Positions 25,681 to 33,081 of a stretch of DNA of 61,050 nucleotides are shown in pieces; the stretch's first letter is position 1, and each line of letters opens with the position of its first letter. A program made the position numbers and the translations under genes. Source of the stretch: Peptoniphilaceae bacterium (GTDB lineage Bacteria; Bacillota; Clostridia; Tissierellales; Peptoniphilaceae). The DNA lies in contig JAQYEZ010000013.1 in NCBI GenBank assembly GCA_028723425.1, positions 1-61,050 of the forward strand, given 5' to 3'. The notes under the pieces are model-generated. The model ran no database searches, was not told the origin of the DNA, and saw nothing but the letters and a program-made list of their open reading frames with translations.

Positions 25681-26061
25681 TTATAAATCACTTTCTTTAT
25701 TTGCTTTTATCCTCTCATCTATTTGCCTTAGCCTCTTTGCCAGAGTAAAGATCTGGGCTTGAATTTTTATCTTTTCTTCTTGTACTTGGTCAAATCTTTT
25801 ATCAAAATCTTTCTTTGTTTTATAGGAAAAGAAAAAAAGTAGGACAAAAAATATTAGGATAAAAGATCCTACAAGCTTCTTTTGATCAAAGCCTAAAAAT
25901 TTTAAAGCAAAAGCCAATAAAAATGCCCCAAATAAGGGTTTTACAAAAAATAAAGCAAAGGATTTATTTATATTAGCTTCTTCCAAAGATAGAAGTTTTA
26001 ATCTTTCTTCTTCTATTTCTTTTAAAATTTTATCTTTTTCAAGTTGTAAGTTCTCTGTCAT
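25681..26061 (-). CDS. Hypothetical coiled-coil membrane protein
   Basis: 126 residues from the ATG at 26061, which has AAGGAG 5 bp upstream; the in-frame ATG seven codons earlier lacks one. A helical charged N-terminus (KDKILKEIEEERLKLLSLEE), two adjacent membrane helices (FFVKPLFGAFLLAFALKFL and LVGSFILIFFVLLFFFSY), then a coiled-coil C-terminus. No family recognised. Both ends are probably cytosolic. Confidence 0.6.
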   Translation of the reverse strand: MTENLQLEKDKILKEIEEERLKLLSLEEANINKSFALFFVKPLFGAFLLAFALKFLGFDQKKLVGSFILIFFVLLFFFSYKTKKDFDKRFDQVQEEKIKIQAQIFTLAKRLRQIDERIKANKESDL

Positions 26062-26183
26062 AAATTCTCCTTTTGCTACCATACCATTTTTCTATGATTT
26101 ATAAATCAAAATAATTCCTAGCAAAAAACTTTGATTTTCCTTTAATTTAGTGTAAAATAAGTTTGTATATAGGAGGGATGCTT

Positions 26184-26393
26184 ATGACAGAAGATAAAGA
26201 TACCAAAGTAAAAATTACTAATGATATGCTAATTGGCGAAATTATTCAGGCTAAACCTGAGTCTATAAATACATTTTTGAGAGTAGGAATGGGTTGCATA
26301 GCTTGTCCTTCATCTTTATATGAAACTTTAGAAGAAGCTTGCATGGTACATGGACTTGATCCTAACTACCTACTTGAAAAATTAAACGATTAA
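26184..26393 (+). CDS. DUF1858 small CxxC protein
   Basis: 69 residues from the ATG at 26184; GGAGGG lies 6 bp before it. Matches DUF1858: MLIGEIIQAKPESINTFLRV, then GMGCIACPSSLYETLEEAC with a CxxC, ending in a short helix. DUF1858 also forms the N-terminal part of ScdA/YtfE-like and hybrid-cluster-linked proteins, suggesting metal or redox chemistry, but a stand-alone function is not known. Confidence 0.85.
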   Translation: MTEDKDTKVKITNDMLIGEIIQAKPESINTFLRVGMGCIACPSSLYETLEEACMVHGLDPNYLLEKLND

Positions 26394-26399
26394 TAAAAA

Positions 26400-26442
26400 A
26401 AGACTCTTAGGGCTTATTTTTATAAACTTATAAAAGAGTCTT
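26400..26442 (+). terminator. Terminator of the DUF1858 gene
   Basis: AAGACTCTT/AAGAGTCTT, 9-bp stem with a 25-nt loop, first of three hairpins between the DUF1858 gene and the pilus locus. Confidence 0.55.
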
Positions 26443-26452
26443 AACTTACAGC

Positions 26453-26488
26453 AAAAAGACTACAAACAAACTCCTTGTAGTCTTTTTT
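26453..26488. terminator. Strong terminator at the pilus-locus border
   Basis: AAAAAGACTACAA pairs with TTGTAGTCTTTTT around a 9-nt loop, with an A-run on one side and a T-run on the other, so it works in both directions. Confidence 0.8.
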
Positions 26489-26497
26489 CTTAAAAAA

Positions 26498-26523
26498 GAC
26501 ACGAAAGAATAGTCAATCGTGTC
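26498..26523 (-). terminator. Hairpin after the last sortase gene
   Basis: GACACGA/TCGTGTC, 7-bp stem with a 12-nt loop, followed on the minus strand by TTTTTTA. It lies 13 bp after the stop of the third sortase gene. Confidence 0.65.
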
Positions 26524-26535
26524 CTAGTTGAAATT

Positions 26536-27405
26536 TTATTTTCTAAATAGCAAATATTTACCAAACTTAAAAAGTATTATAAGAAAAGCACCAAGGCCCA
26601 CAAAACTTATGATAAAGGTCACTAGCCTTATAAATTTAGCCTTGCCCTTAGGCTGATCTTCTTCTTTATCTACCTTATCTTCTTTATTTTCTTTATTTTT
26701 TTCCTTAGATGTATCTTTAAGAGCTAAAACTCTCTTAGCATTTACCAAAAGTCTGTTAGGTCTTGGAGGAAGAAAAGGATCACAGGTTAAAAGTGTTAAT
26801 ATGTCCTCACCTTTTACTGGTTTAAGCTTATCCCAATCATAAGGACTTATGACTTCCTTGCTATAAACCTTATATTCTAGGGTCTTTGCTCCTCTTTTTA
26901 TATATATAGAATCTCCTTCTACCAAATCGTCAATATATAAAAACATATTATCTCCCCACCAACCTCTATGACCTGCTATAACCGATCTTGTTCCTTGGCC
27001 ACCAATAGGAATATCAGTTCCAGAAATTTGTGCAACTCCCATAGCTATATGTTTAAGACTTGCATCCAGATAAATTGGCAGATGTTTGCCAAGCTTTGGT
27101 ATATCTATATAGGCAAATATCTCATCAGGATTTTTTAGGGGACTTTGTGATTCAAAGTCTTTTTCGGTAAAGGGATCAACAAAAGCTTGAGTTGAATTTT
27201 TTATCTTTTCATTATAGTCTTTTGCCAAAGCCTCATTTTCCTCAAGTTTTTCTTGGCTTAAATTATCTACAAAATCCTTATATTCCCTATCATATCTTAT
27301 AATATTTATGCTTCTTACTACAAAGGGAAAAGTTATTAAGCAAACTCCAAAAAGAATAAAAATATAGGCTAATACTTTTCTAAAGCTAATTTTGTTTTTC
27401 TTCAA
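26536..27405 (-). CDS. srtC: Class C sortase (third in locus)
   Basis: 289 residues with an N-terminal helix, a sortase barrel and a C-terminal helix (KFIRLVTFIISFVGLGAFLI), the topology of pilus-polymerising sortases. Catalytic His in VIAGHRGWWG, Cys in LTLLTCDPF, Arg in RPNRLLVNAKR. A DPF lid motif (FVDPFTEKDF, near residue 77) precedes the barrel, as in class C enzymes. It is clearly more divergent from the other two than they are from each other, so it may have a separate substrate such as the minor pilin. A lysine- and glutamate-rich linker precedes its last helix. Overlaps the preceding sortase gene by 20 bp. Confidence 0.93.
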   Translation of the reverse strand: MKKNKISFRKVLAYIFILFGVCLITFPFVVRSINIIRYDREYKDFVDNLSQEKLEENEALAKDYNEKIKNSTQAFVDPFTEKDFESQSPLKNPDEIFAYIDIPKLGKHLPIYLDASLKHIAMGVAQISGTDIPIGGQGTRSVIAGHRGWWGDNMFLYIDDLVEGDSIYIKRGAKTLEYKVYSKEVISPYDWDKLKPVKGEDILTLLTCDPFLPPRPNRLLVNAKRVLALKDTSKEKNKENKEDKVDKEEDQPKGKAKFIRLVTFIISFVGLGAFLIILFKFGKYLLFRK

Positions 27406-28255
27406 TTTCTTCTACCTCTTTCGATATCCTTAAAGTCTTTCTCTTTTCCCTAATATACATACCAACAAGCAAGAAAATAATTGGCAAAAGAATTATAAAT
27501 AATTGGAAAAAGTCTGGTATAAGGCCAGGTACATTAGCATCAACCTCATCAATAGCTTCTTGATAAGGTATCCTATGGCCTGTAACCAAAAGTCTGTGAG
27601 TATTTATCATATATGGGGTACAGGTCAAAAGAGTTGCATAATCCTTATCTTCTTCTACCAAAATTTTTTCAAATTCTGTCGGCTTAACCACCAAAATCCT
27701 ATCAACCTTGTAGGCTAAAGTTTCCTTAATATTGTGAATATAGAAAATATCCCCGTAGGTTAATTGATCCAAATTTCTAAATAATTTTGCCTTAGCAAGG
27801 CCCCTATGAGCCGTAATTACAGTATGAGTTGACCTTCCTCCAACAGGAAGAGAAGTCCCCTCCAAATGGCCTGCGCCTTTTTGTAAAACTTCTTCACTAG
27901 TTCCTGCATATATAGGAAGCTTGACAGAAATCTTAGGTATATCTATATAGCCTATCATTTCGTGAACTTCAAGCATTCTGGCATACTCTGCTTTTCCCTC
28001 TTTTTCTTTCTTGGTAAAAGGATCTCCAAGTTTACTTGGATCTAAAGTCATATTGTAAGCATGGGCAAGGTCAATTCTTCTGTCTATTTCCTTCTGATCA
28101 ATCTTGTCTTTATCACTATCAAAAGTGCTTATTTCATTATTTGACTCTATCTGGTAATACTTATTAGAAATCATAGGATATGAAAATATTAAAAGTCCTA
28201 GGATAAAGATTAATATAAAAGGTAAATTTCTCTTAAAATCACTCTTTCTCATCAT
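27386..28255 (-). CDS. srtC: Class C sortase (second in locus)
   Basis: 289 residues. N-terminal helix, lid motif GDPFTKKEKEGKAEYARM, catalytic His in ITAHRGLAKA, Cys in TLLTCTPYM, Arg in NTHRLLVTGHR, and a C-terminal helix (LFIILLPIIFLLVGMYI). It joins pilin subunits by cleaving LPXTG-type signals and linking them to a pilin lysine outside the membrane. Very similar to the first sortase (shared EYARMLEVHEMIG and EEVLQKGxGHLEGTSLP), suggesting a local duplication. Overlaps its neighbours by 17 and 20 bp. Confidence 0.95.
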   Translation of the reverse strand: MMRKSDFKRNLPFILIFILGLLIFSYPMISNKYYQIESNNEISTFDSDKDKIDQKEIDRRIDLAHAYNMTLDPSKLGDPFTKKEKEGKAEYARMLEVHEMIGYIDIPKISVKLPIYAGTSEEVLQKGAGHLEGTSLPVGGRSTHTVITAHRGLAKAKLFRNLDQLTYGDIFYIHNIKETLAYKVDRILVVKPTEFEKILVEEDKDYATLLTCTPYMINTHRLLVTGHRIPYQEAIDEVDANVPGLIPDFFQLFIILLPIIFLLVGMYIREKRKTLRISKEVEEIEEKQN

Positions 28256-29153
28256 CTAACCCCAACTTATTTTTTATTTCACTTATCTTTTTAGCATTTC
28301 TCTTATTTTCCCTCTTTAATCTTATAATCATTATGATAAGAATTAGAATCAATAATAAAGCTATAAAGAATAAAATTCTAAATATCCAATTAGCCTTGCT
28401 GGTCTTTATGAGATCCTCATCAACTTCTTTTACATATTCAACCCTATGACCTCTTACCAAAAGTCTGTGAGTATTTATCATAAAAGGCGTACAAGTTAAA
28501 AGGGTAACATAATCATGACCTGGAACTATAAGTAAATCATCAAAATTACTTGGCTCTACTACTTTTATCTGATCGACCTGATAAGCTAGTATTTCCTTTA
28601 TATTGTGTATATAAAACTTATCTCCAATCCTTAGCTCATTTAGATTGGTAAAAAGAGTCTTGTCAGGTAAGCCCCTATGGGCTGTAAGGACTGCATGGGT
28701 GTTGTTGCCACCTATTGGAAGAGATGTCCCTTCCAAATGGCCAACTCCCTTTTGCAAAACTTCCTCACTAGTTCCTGCATATATAGGCAAATCTTGATTA
28801 ATCCTTGGTATCTCAATATGACCTATCATCTCATGGACTTCAAGCATTCTGGCATATTCTGCCTTGCCCTTTTCTTGCCTATCCTTAGCATAGGGATCTT
28901 CGGGTATTTCTCCTGACAAGGAGTCATTAAAAGCACGGGCGAGGCCTATACGTCTGTCAATTTCTTCTTGATCAAGTTGGTCTTTGCCCTTAATAAAAGT
29001 ATCTACTTGGTTGTTGGACTCTATCCTATAATAAAGCCTTGAGATAATCGGATAAATCAAAATAGCAAAGCCTACAAGAAGCAGCAAGATCCAAAAAATA
29101 TTTGTTTTTTTCTTTTTCATTTTTCCCTTAGTCATACCTACCTGCCAATTCAT
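28239..29153 (-). CDS. srtC: Class C sortase (first in locus)
   Basis: 304 residues if started at 29153. The ATGs at 29135 and 29120 (the latter before KKKKTNIFWILLLLV) are also possible, since no RBS clearly decides. Lid DPYAKDRQEKGKAEYARM (Y instead of F/W), catalytic His in LTAHRGLPDK, Cys in TLLTCTPFM, Arg in NTHRLLVRGHR, and a C-terminal helix. It is translated from its own promoter 3' of the minor pilin terminator as well as possibly by read-through. Role: covalent polymerisation of the major pilin, inferred from class and place. Confidence 0.94.
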   Translation of the reverse strand: MNWQVGMTKGKMKKKKTNIFWILLLLVGFAILIYPIISRLYYRIESNNQVDTFIKGKDQLDQEEIDRRIGLARAFNDSLSGEIPEDPYAKDRQEKGKAEYARMLEVHEMIGHIEIPRINQDLPIYAGTSEEVLQKGVGHLEGTSLPIGGNNTHAVLTAHRGLPDKTLFTNLNELRIGDKFYIHNIKEILAYQVDQIKVVEPSNFDDLLIVPGHDYVTLLTCTPFMINTHRLLVRGHRVEYVKEVDEDLIKTSKANWIFRILFFIALLLILILIIMIIRLKRENKRNAKKISEIKNKLGLDDEKE

Positions 29154-29184
29154 AATATGAGAAAATTTTAATAAACTATTAAAA

Positions 29185-29212
29185 ATTAAAGCCTAGCTAA
29201 ACTAGTTGTCAA
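29185..29212 (-). promoter_or_regulatory. Promoter of the sortase genes
   Basis: On the minus strand TTGACA (29207-29212), 16-bp spacer, TTTAAT (29185-29190), about 32 bp upstream of the first sortase start. Confidence 0.55.
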
Positions 29213-29279
29213 AATAAGCCTAGTACAATTTTTCCTAGCTATCACTATAAATATACTCTTATTTTTTTAAACTTTAAGA

Positions 29280-29302
29280 AAAAGGCCTCAATAGAGACCT
29301 TT
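29280..29302 (-). terminator. Terminator of the minor pilin gene
   Basis: On the minus strand AAAAGGTCTC/GAGGCCTTTT with a 4-nt loop, followed by a T-run, directly at the minor pilin stop. It separates pilin from sortase transcription. Confidence 0.75.
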
Positions 29303-30630
29303 TATAAATTAACTTTCTTGTCTTTCTTAAATAAGCTTACCCCAAAGCTAATAAAAGCTAAACCTGCTATTAGGAAAATAAATATTTTTATATCCCCAGT
29401 TTTAACTATTGGAGATCTGACAATAGATTTAGGTGGTGGATTTGTTGGTGGAGTAGTTGGAGGCTTTTCAGATGGTGGAATTTTTACATTCTCTATTTCT
29501 TTTACCTCTATTTTTCCACTGCTTTTCTTATCATCTATATCAAAGTCTATATAAGCCAAAGATCTTTGATAACCAAGAGGTGCCTTTATCTCTTTTAGTC
29601 TATAAGAACCATTTGGTAAAACTTTCGTCATAAATTCGCCGTTTTCATCTGACTTTAGGATATACTTGCTATACTCTTTAGAGCTTTCATCCTTCATCTC
29701 TATATATTCACCAGTTTGAGGATTCTCTTCTAAGACCAAAAATTCTGCACCAGCAAGTCTTTTTTTGTGATTAGAAGCATCAACTTTTACAAATTTGAAA
29801 CTTCCACCCTCAGGAGGAATTTTCTTGTTGGTTATAGTTAAAGTTTTACCTGAACTTACAAGCTCACTTTTTTCTTCTTTAAGTTGATAGCCGTCTTTTG
29901 CTTTAATTTCTTTGAAGTAGTATTTTTTAGATTCATCTACTCCAAAAACATCAATCCTTCCATCTTTTCCTGTTACCAGCTCATTTTTACTTTCACTTAA
30001 ATTTAGCTTATCTATTCTATATATTCCACTAGCTTCTTTTATAAGTTTTAAAGGCCTATCTGACCCTTCTTCATATAAGTTAAAAACAACCCCTTCCAAG
30101 AAGATAGTCTTATCATCTTCATCAACTTTATTTAAACTAATACCAGGTACCGCAATTTTAGGATATAGCTCATCATGTATCCTGTCTACTTTAAGTATAA
30201 AAGCAGGCACTGTATAAGTTTTTAACTTATCATAAGATTCATCATCTAATTTAAATAGATAATATCCATCTTTTAAGCCATATAGTTTTAAAGTTGACAA
30301 ATCATAATACTCTTTTAAAGTTTGGCTTGATTTTAAACTTTTTCCAAATTTTTTATCAAGCTCATCCTTACTCTTCTTATCAAACTCACTAGCTAAGGAA
30401 ATCTTGCTATCTATGTCTGTTAGGCTAGCAGGCTCACTTCCCATATACCAATAGTCAAAGGATAGACCATCAAAAGAGGTCAAATCCTTATTTGGAAATT
30501 TTAAAACTATTGGATTATCTTCTTCTACTTTTTCATCTTTTGCAAAAGAAGTAAGAGGAGCAACTATTATTGATATTATAAATATTAACAAATATCTAAG
30601 ATATTTATTCTTTTTTTCTTTTGTCTTCAT
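29302..30630 (-). CDS. Minor (base/anchor) pilin with CnaB domains
   Basis: 442 residues. Signal peptide about 1-30. The N-terminal domain (30-170) has no clear family. Two CnaB/SpaA-like domains follow: ISLNKVDEDDKTIFLEGVVF ... KEIKAKDGYQL (about 175-270) and KFVKVDASNHKKRLAGAEF ... LKEIKAPLGYQ (about 280-380), with the E-box glutamate visible in both. A proline-rich linker (PPSEKPPTTPPTNPPPK) leads to the C-terminal hydrophobic helix and KKDKK tail. The sorting signal reads IVKTG rather than LPXTG. The proline-rich tail suits a base pilin crossing the wall, as in RrgC-type proteins; this is inferred. Confidence 0.85.
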   Translation of the reverse strand: MKTKEKKNKYLRYLLIFIISIIVAPLTSFAKDEKVEEDNPIVLKFPNKDLTSFDGLSFDYWYMGSEPASLTDIDSKISLASEFDKKSKDELDKKFGKSLKSSQTLKEYYDLSTLKLYGLKDGYYLFKLDDESYDKLKTYTVPAFILKVDRIHDELYPKIAVPGISLNKVDEDDKTIFLEGVVFNLYEEGSDRPLKLIKEASGIYRIDKLNLSESKNELVTGKDGRIDVFGVDESKKYYFKEIKAKDGYQLKEEKSELVSSGKTLTITNKKIPPEGGSFKFVKVDASNHKKRLAGAEFLVLEENPQTGEYIEMKDESSKEYSKYILKSDENGEFMTKVLPNGSYRLKEIKAPLGYQRSLAYIDFDIDDKKSSGKIEVKEIENVKIPPSEKPPTTPPTNPPPKSIVRSPIVKTGDIKIFIFLIAGLAFISFGVSLFKKDKKVNL

Positions 30631-30651
30631 AGTTACACCTCCCTCTTATAA

Positions 30652-32808
30652 CTATCTAGCTTCTTGTTTATTTGATTTAATCTTATAAGCTGCTAAAGAC
30701 ATTACTAGTAAACCAGCAACTACAAAGATTACAGAACCAATACCACCTGTTTGTGGGATTACAACTTTCTTATTTTCTACCTTTTTACCATGATGTTGGG
30801 TTTCACCATCTTTAACTTCTACTTCATACTTAAATTCTTCTGCAGTTCCTGCGTAAGAACCTTCTGCTACATCAAAGTCGATTGTGCCTTCAAGTTTAGC
30901 AAAGCCTTGTGGTGCTTTAGTTTCTTCTAATGACCATTTTCCTGCATTAAGTCCTTTTATTTCGAATTTACCTTCAGCATCAGAAACAAGTTTTACAACA
31001 TTTGTATCATCTTTAGTATTTACAAGTGTATATTGTACGCCTGCATTTACAAAAGCTTCATTGTAGGCTTTTTGTAAATTGTTGATTTCAGTTTTCTTAG
31101 CAGTTCCTTTTTCTCCCTCTTGCTCTTGTGCACTCATCTTATTATATTGATCTATAGCAGCATCAAGAGCTTCTTTTGCTGCTGTAACTTTAGCTGCTTC
31201 AGCTTTAACTTCGTCACCTGCTTTTAGTGCAAGATATTGGTTTCCTGATTTAACTACAAATTCAGCGCCAACAAGTCTTTTATCTGCTGTATCTGTCTTT
31301 ACAAATCTCTTACCATAAGTTACAACTTTTGGTTCAGATGGATTTAAAACCTTAGGATTGTCATTGTCTTTGTTGTTCTTGATAGTAACTTTACCATCTT
31401 GGAAACTTACATATTCTGGTGCATATCCAGAAACTCTTTCTTTTACTACATAAGTTTTTTGATCATCAAGACCTGTAAAGGTGTGGTTAAATGAATTTGC
31501 TGCGTCTTTATCGTTGTATTTCTTTGCTACAGATTCAACTTCTTTTAAATCTCCATTATCTAATTTTTCATAAAGAGTATAAACAACTGTTACAGTCTTA
31601 TCTGCATCTGTTACTGTTTGGTCACCTGTTTTTGATTCCCAAGACTTTTCAACTTTGATTTCTTTATTTTTTGGTTGACCTTCTTTAGGTTCACTTTCTG
31701 TTCTTGGCTTATGTCCATAGTCAAGTGCAACATCGTTTGTTTCAGGTACTTCAACTACAGCCTTGCCGTTAAGAGTTGCAGCATATTCAAATCTAATTGT
31801 TACTTCGCCATTTTTTGCTGCATCTTCTACTTTTTTAAGACCTTTATCAGTAAAGTTTACAGTGTATCCTCTTGAATCTTCTTCAAGTGTATAGTCAGCA
31901 GGTGATTTTAATGTTTCAATTTGTTTAGATGTAACTTTTAATGAGCCTTTATTATAAGTAAGACCATCAGTCATAGCATCTGTCCACTTTAAGAATTTGT
32001 AATCTGCATCTTTAGGTATTTTTGTCTCAACTTGATATTCTACAACATCGCCAACTTTACGATTTACTGTATCTTTATCTCTTTGGTTATTGTCTAATTT
32101 AATTTCTGTATCTTTTGCGCCTGCAGTATCTTTTTTAAAGTTTTTGTCGATTTGTGGTACATCTTTAGTATTCTTTGGATATATGTGTGCTTCTTTAACT
32201 ACTCCATCATCATTAACTAATGGAAGTGTTAGATATACTGGAACAGCATACATTCCTGTTAAAGTTTTTCCATCTTCGCCCTTATAGGTTGACTTTTCTT
32301 TAAGTTCTTGGACTCTGTACTTGCCAGCTGGTAAGTTAGATGTATCAAATACTTTTCCATCTGTTGTTGTCAAGCCACCTAAAGCTTTCTCAACACTATC
32401 AGCTACTTTACCGTCAGCTGTAACATATTCCCAGTTTTTGTCATCTTTTTCGTTACCGGCAACTACTAGTGGATTTTTTAGTTTTTGCCATACAAAGTAT
32501 ACGCCTTCAATTTCTTTGGCACCTGTTCCAAAATATCCTTCTATATTTTGGATTTGAGTTCCGTCATACTTTGTTTTGTCAAGACCTTCTTGTTTACCGT
32601 CTTTGCCGAATTTTTCAGCATTTTCTTTTGTCAATAGCATCTTGTGAAGAGTAACAGAAGTAGTTTTTTCTGTAGTTGCTGTAGCTGCTGGAGTCTCTTC
32701 TTCAACTGGCTCACTAGCAGCAAGTGCTGCAAAAGGCATTGCAAGTATGCCAAGCACCATGACAAATGCTACTAACAATGAGGTCATTTTGTTAAGTATT
32801 TTTTTCAT
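30652..32808 (-). CDS. Major pilin (SpaH/EbpC-like, LPXTG-type)
   Basis: 718 residues: signal peptide (1-30), a first domain ending in the pilin motif HIYPKNTKD (about residue 210), whose lysine is the usual acceptor for polymerisation. Next is an isopeptide D2-type domain (VEYQVETKIP ... YTVNFTDKGL), a CnaB domain (KVEKSWESKTG ... YVVKERVSGYAPE), and a last CnaB-like domain with EETKAPQGF. The last one carries an inserted Ala-rich helical hairpin (VTAAKEALDAAIDQYNKM and after), as in enterococcal EbpC-like backbones. The sorting signal is IPQTG, then a hydrophobic helix and KSNKQEAR. Shortest gap in the locus (21 bp) is to the minor pilin. Confidence 0.95.
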   Translation of the reverse strand: MKKILNKMTSLLVAFVMVLGILAMPFAALAASEPVEEETPAATATTEKTTSVTLHKMLLTKENAEKFGKDGKQEGLDKTKYDGTQIQNIEGYFGTGAKEIEGVYFVWQKLKNPLVVAGNEKDDKNWEYVTADGKVADSVEKALGGLTTTDGKVFDTSNLPAGKYRVQELKEKSTYKGEDGKTLTGMYAVPVYLTLPLVNDDGVVKEAHIYPKNTKDVPQIDKNFKKDTAGAKDTEIKLDNNQRDKDTVNRKVGDVVEYQVETKIPKDADYKFLKWTDAMTDGLTYNKGSLKVTSKQIETLKSPADYTLEEDSRGYTVNFTDKGLKKVEDAAKNGEVTIRFEYAATLNGKAVVEVPETNDVALDYGHKPRTESEPKEGQPKNKEIKVEKSWESKTGDQTVTDADKTVTVVYTLYEKLDNGDLKEVESVAKKYNDKDAANSFNHTFTGLDDQKTYVVKERVSGYAPEYVSFQDGKVTIKNNKDNDNPKVLNPSEPKVVTYGKRFVKTDTADKRLVGAEFVVKSGNQYLALKAGDEVKAEAAKVTAAKEALDAAIDQYNKMSAQEQEGEKGTAKKTEINNLQKAYNEAFVNAGVQYTLVNTKDDTNVVKLVSDAEGKFEIKGLNAGKWSLEETKAPQGFAKLEGTIDFDVAEGSYAGTAEEFKYEVEVKDGETQHHGKKVENKKVVIPQTGGIGSVIFVVAGLLVMSLAAYKIKSNKQEAR

Positions 32809-32943
32809 ATGTTTCTCCTATTATTTATTTTGATAATTTCAGGTATTATCTGACCTTGCTTTTAAAAAACTACCTTATGTAGCCTAGCTTTCGCCTATAA
32901 AGGCAAGTTTAAAAAGCACTAAGAAACTTACCTTGTATTAAGC

Positions 32944-32971
32944 CAGTCGGTAAAGTCCTAATTACCGACTG
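32944..32971. promoter_or_regulatory. Stable hairpin upstream of the major pilin
   Basis: Perfect 10-bp stem CAGTCGGTAA/TTACCGACTG with an 8-nt loop, between the adhesin gene and the major pilin gene. No T-run on the minus strand. It could protect or process the mRNA between the two genes, or be an operator. Confidence 0.5.
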
Positions 32972-32991
32972 CTTATTACCAAATTTACTTT

Positions 32992-33010
32992 AAGTAGTAG
33001 CTTACTACTT
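32992..33010. promoter_or_regulatory. Second hairpin downstream of the adhesin gene
   Basis: Perfect 8-bp stem AAGTAGTA/TACTACTT with a 3-nt loop, 72 bp after the adhesin stop. T-rich only on the plus strand, so it is not a clear terminator for the adhesin. Confidence 0.45.
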
Positions 33011-33081
33011 TTGATTTTTCCTTTCCAAAACTTAGAAAGCAAAGAATTTTTTTCAAGGAGGGCTAAATAATATTGCAATCA

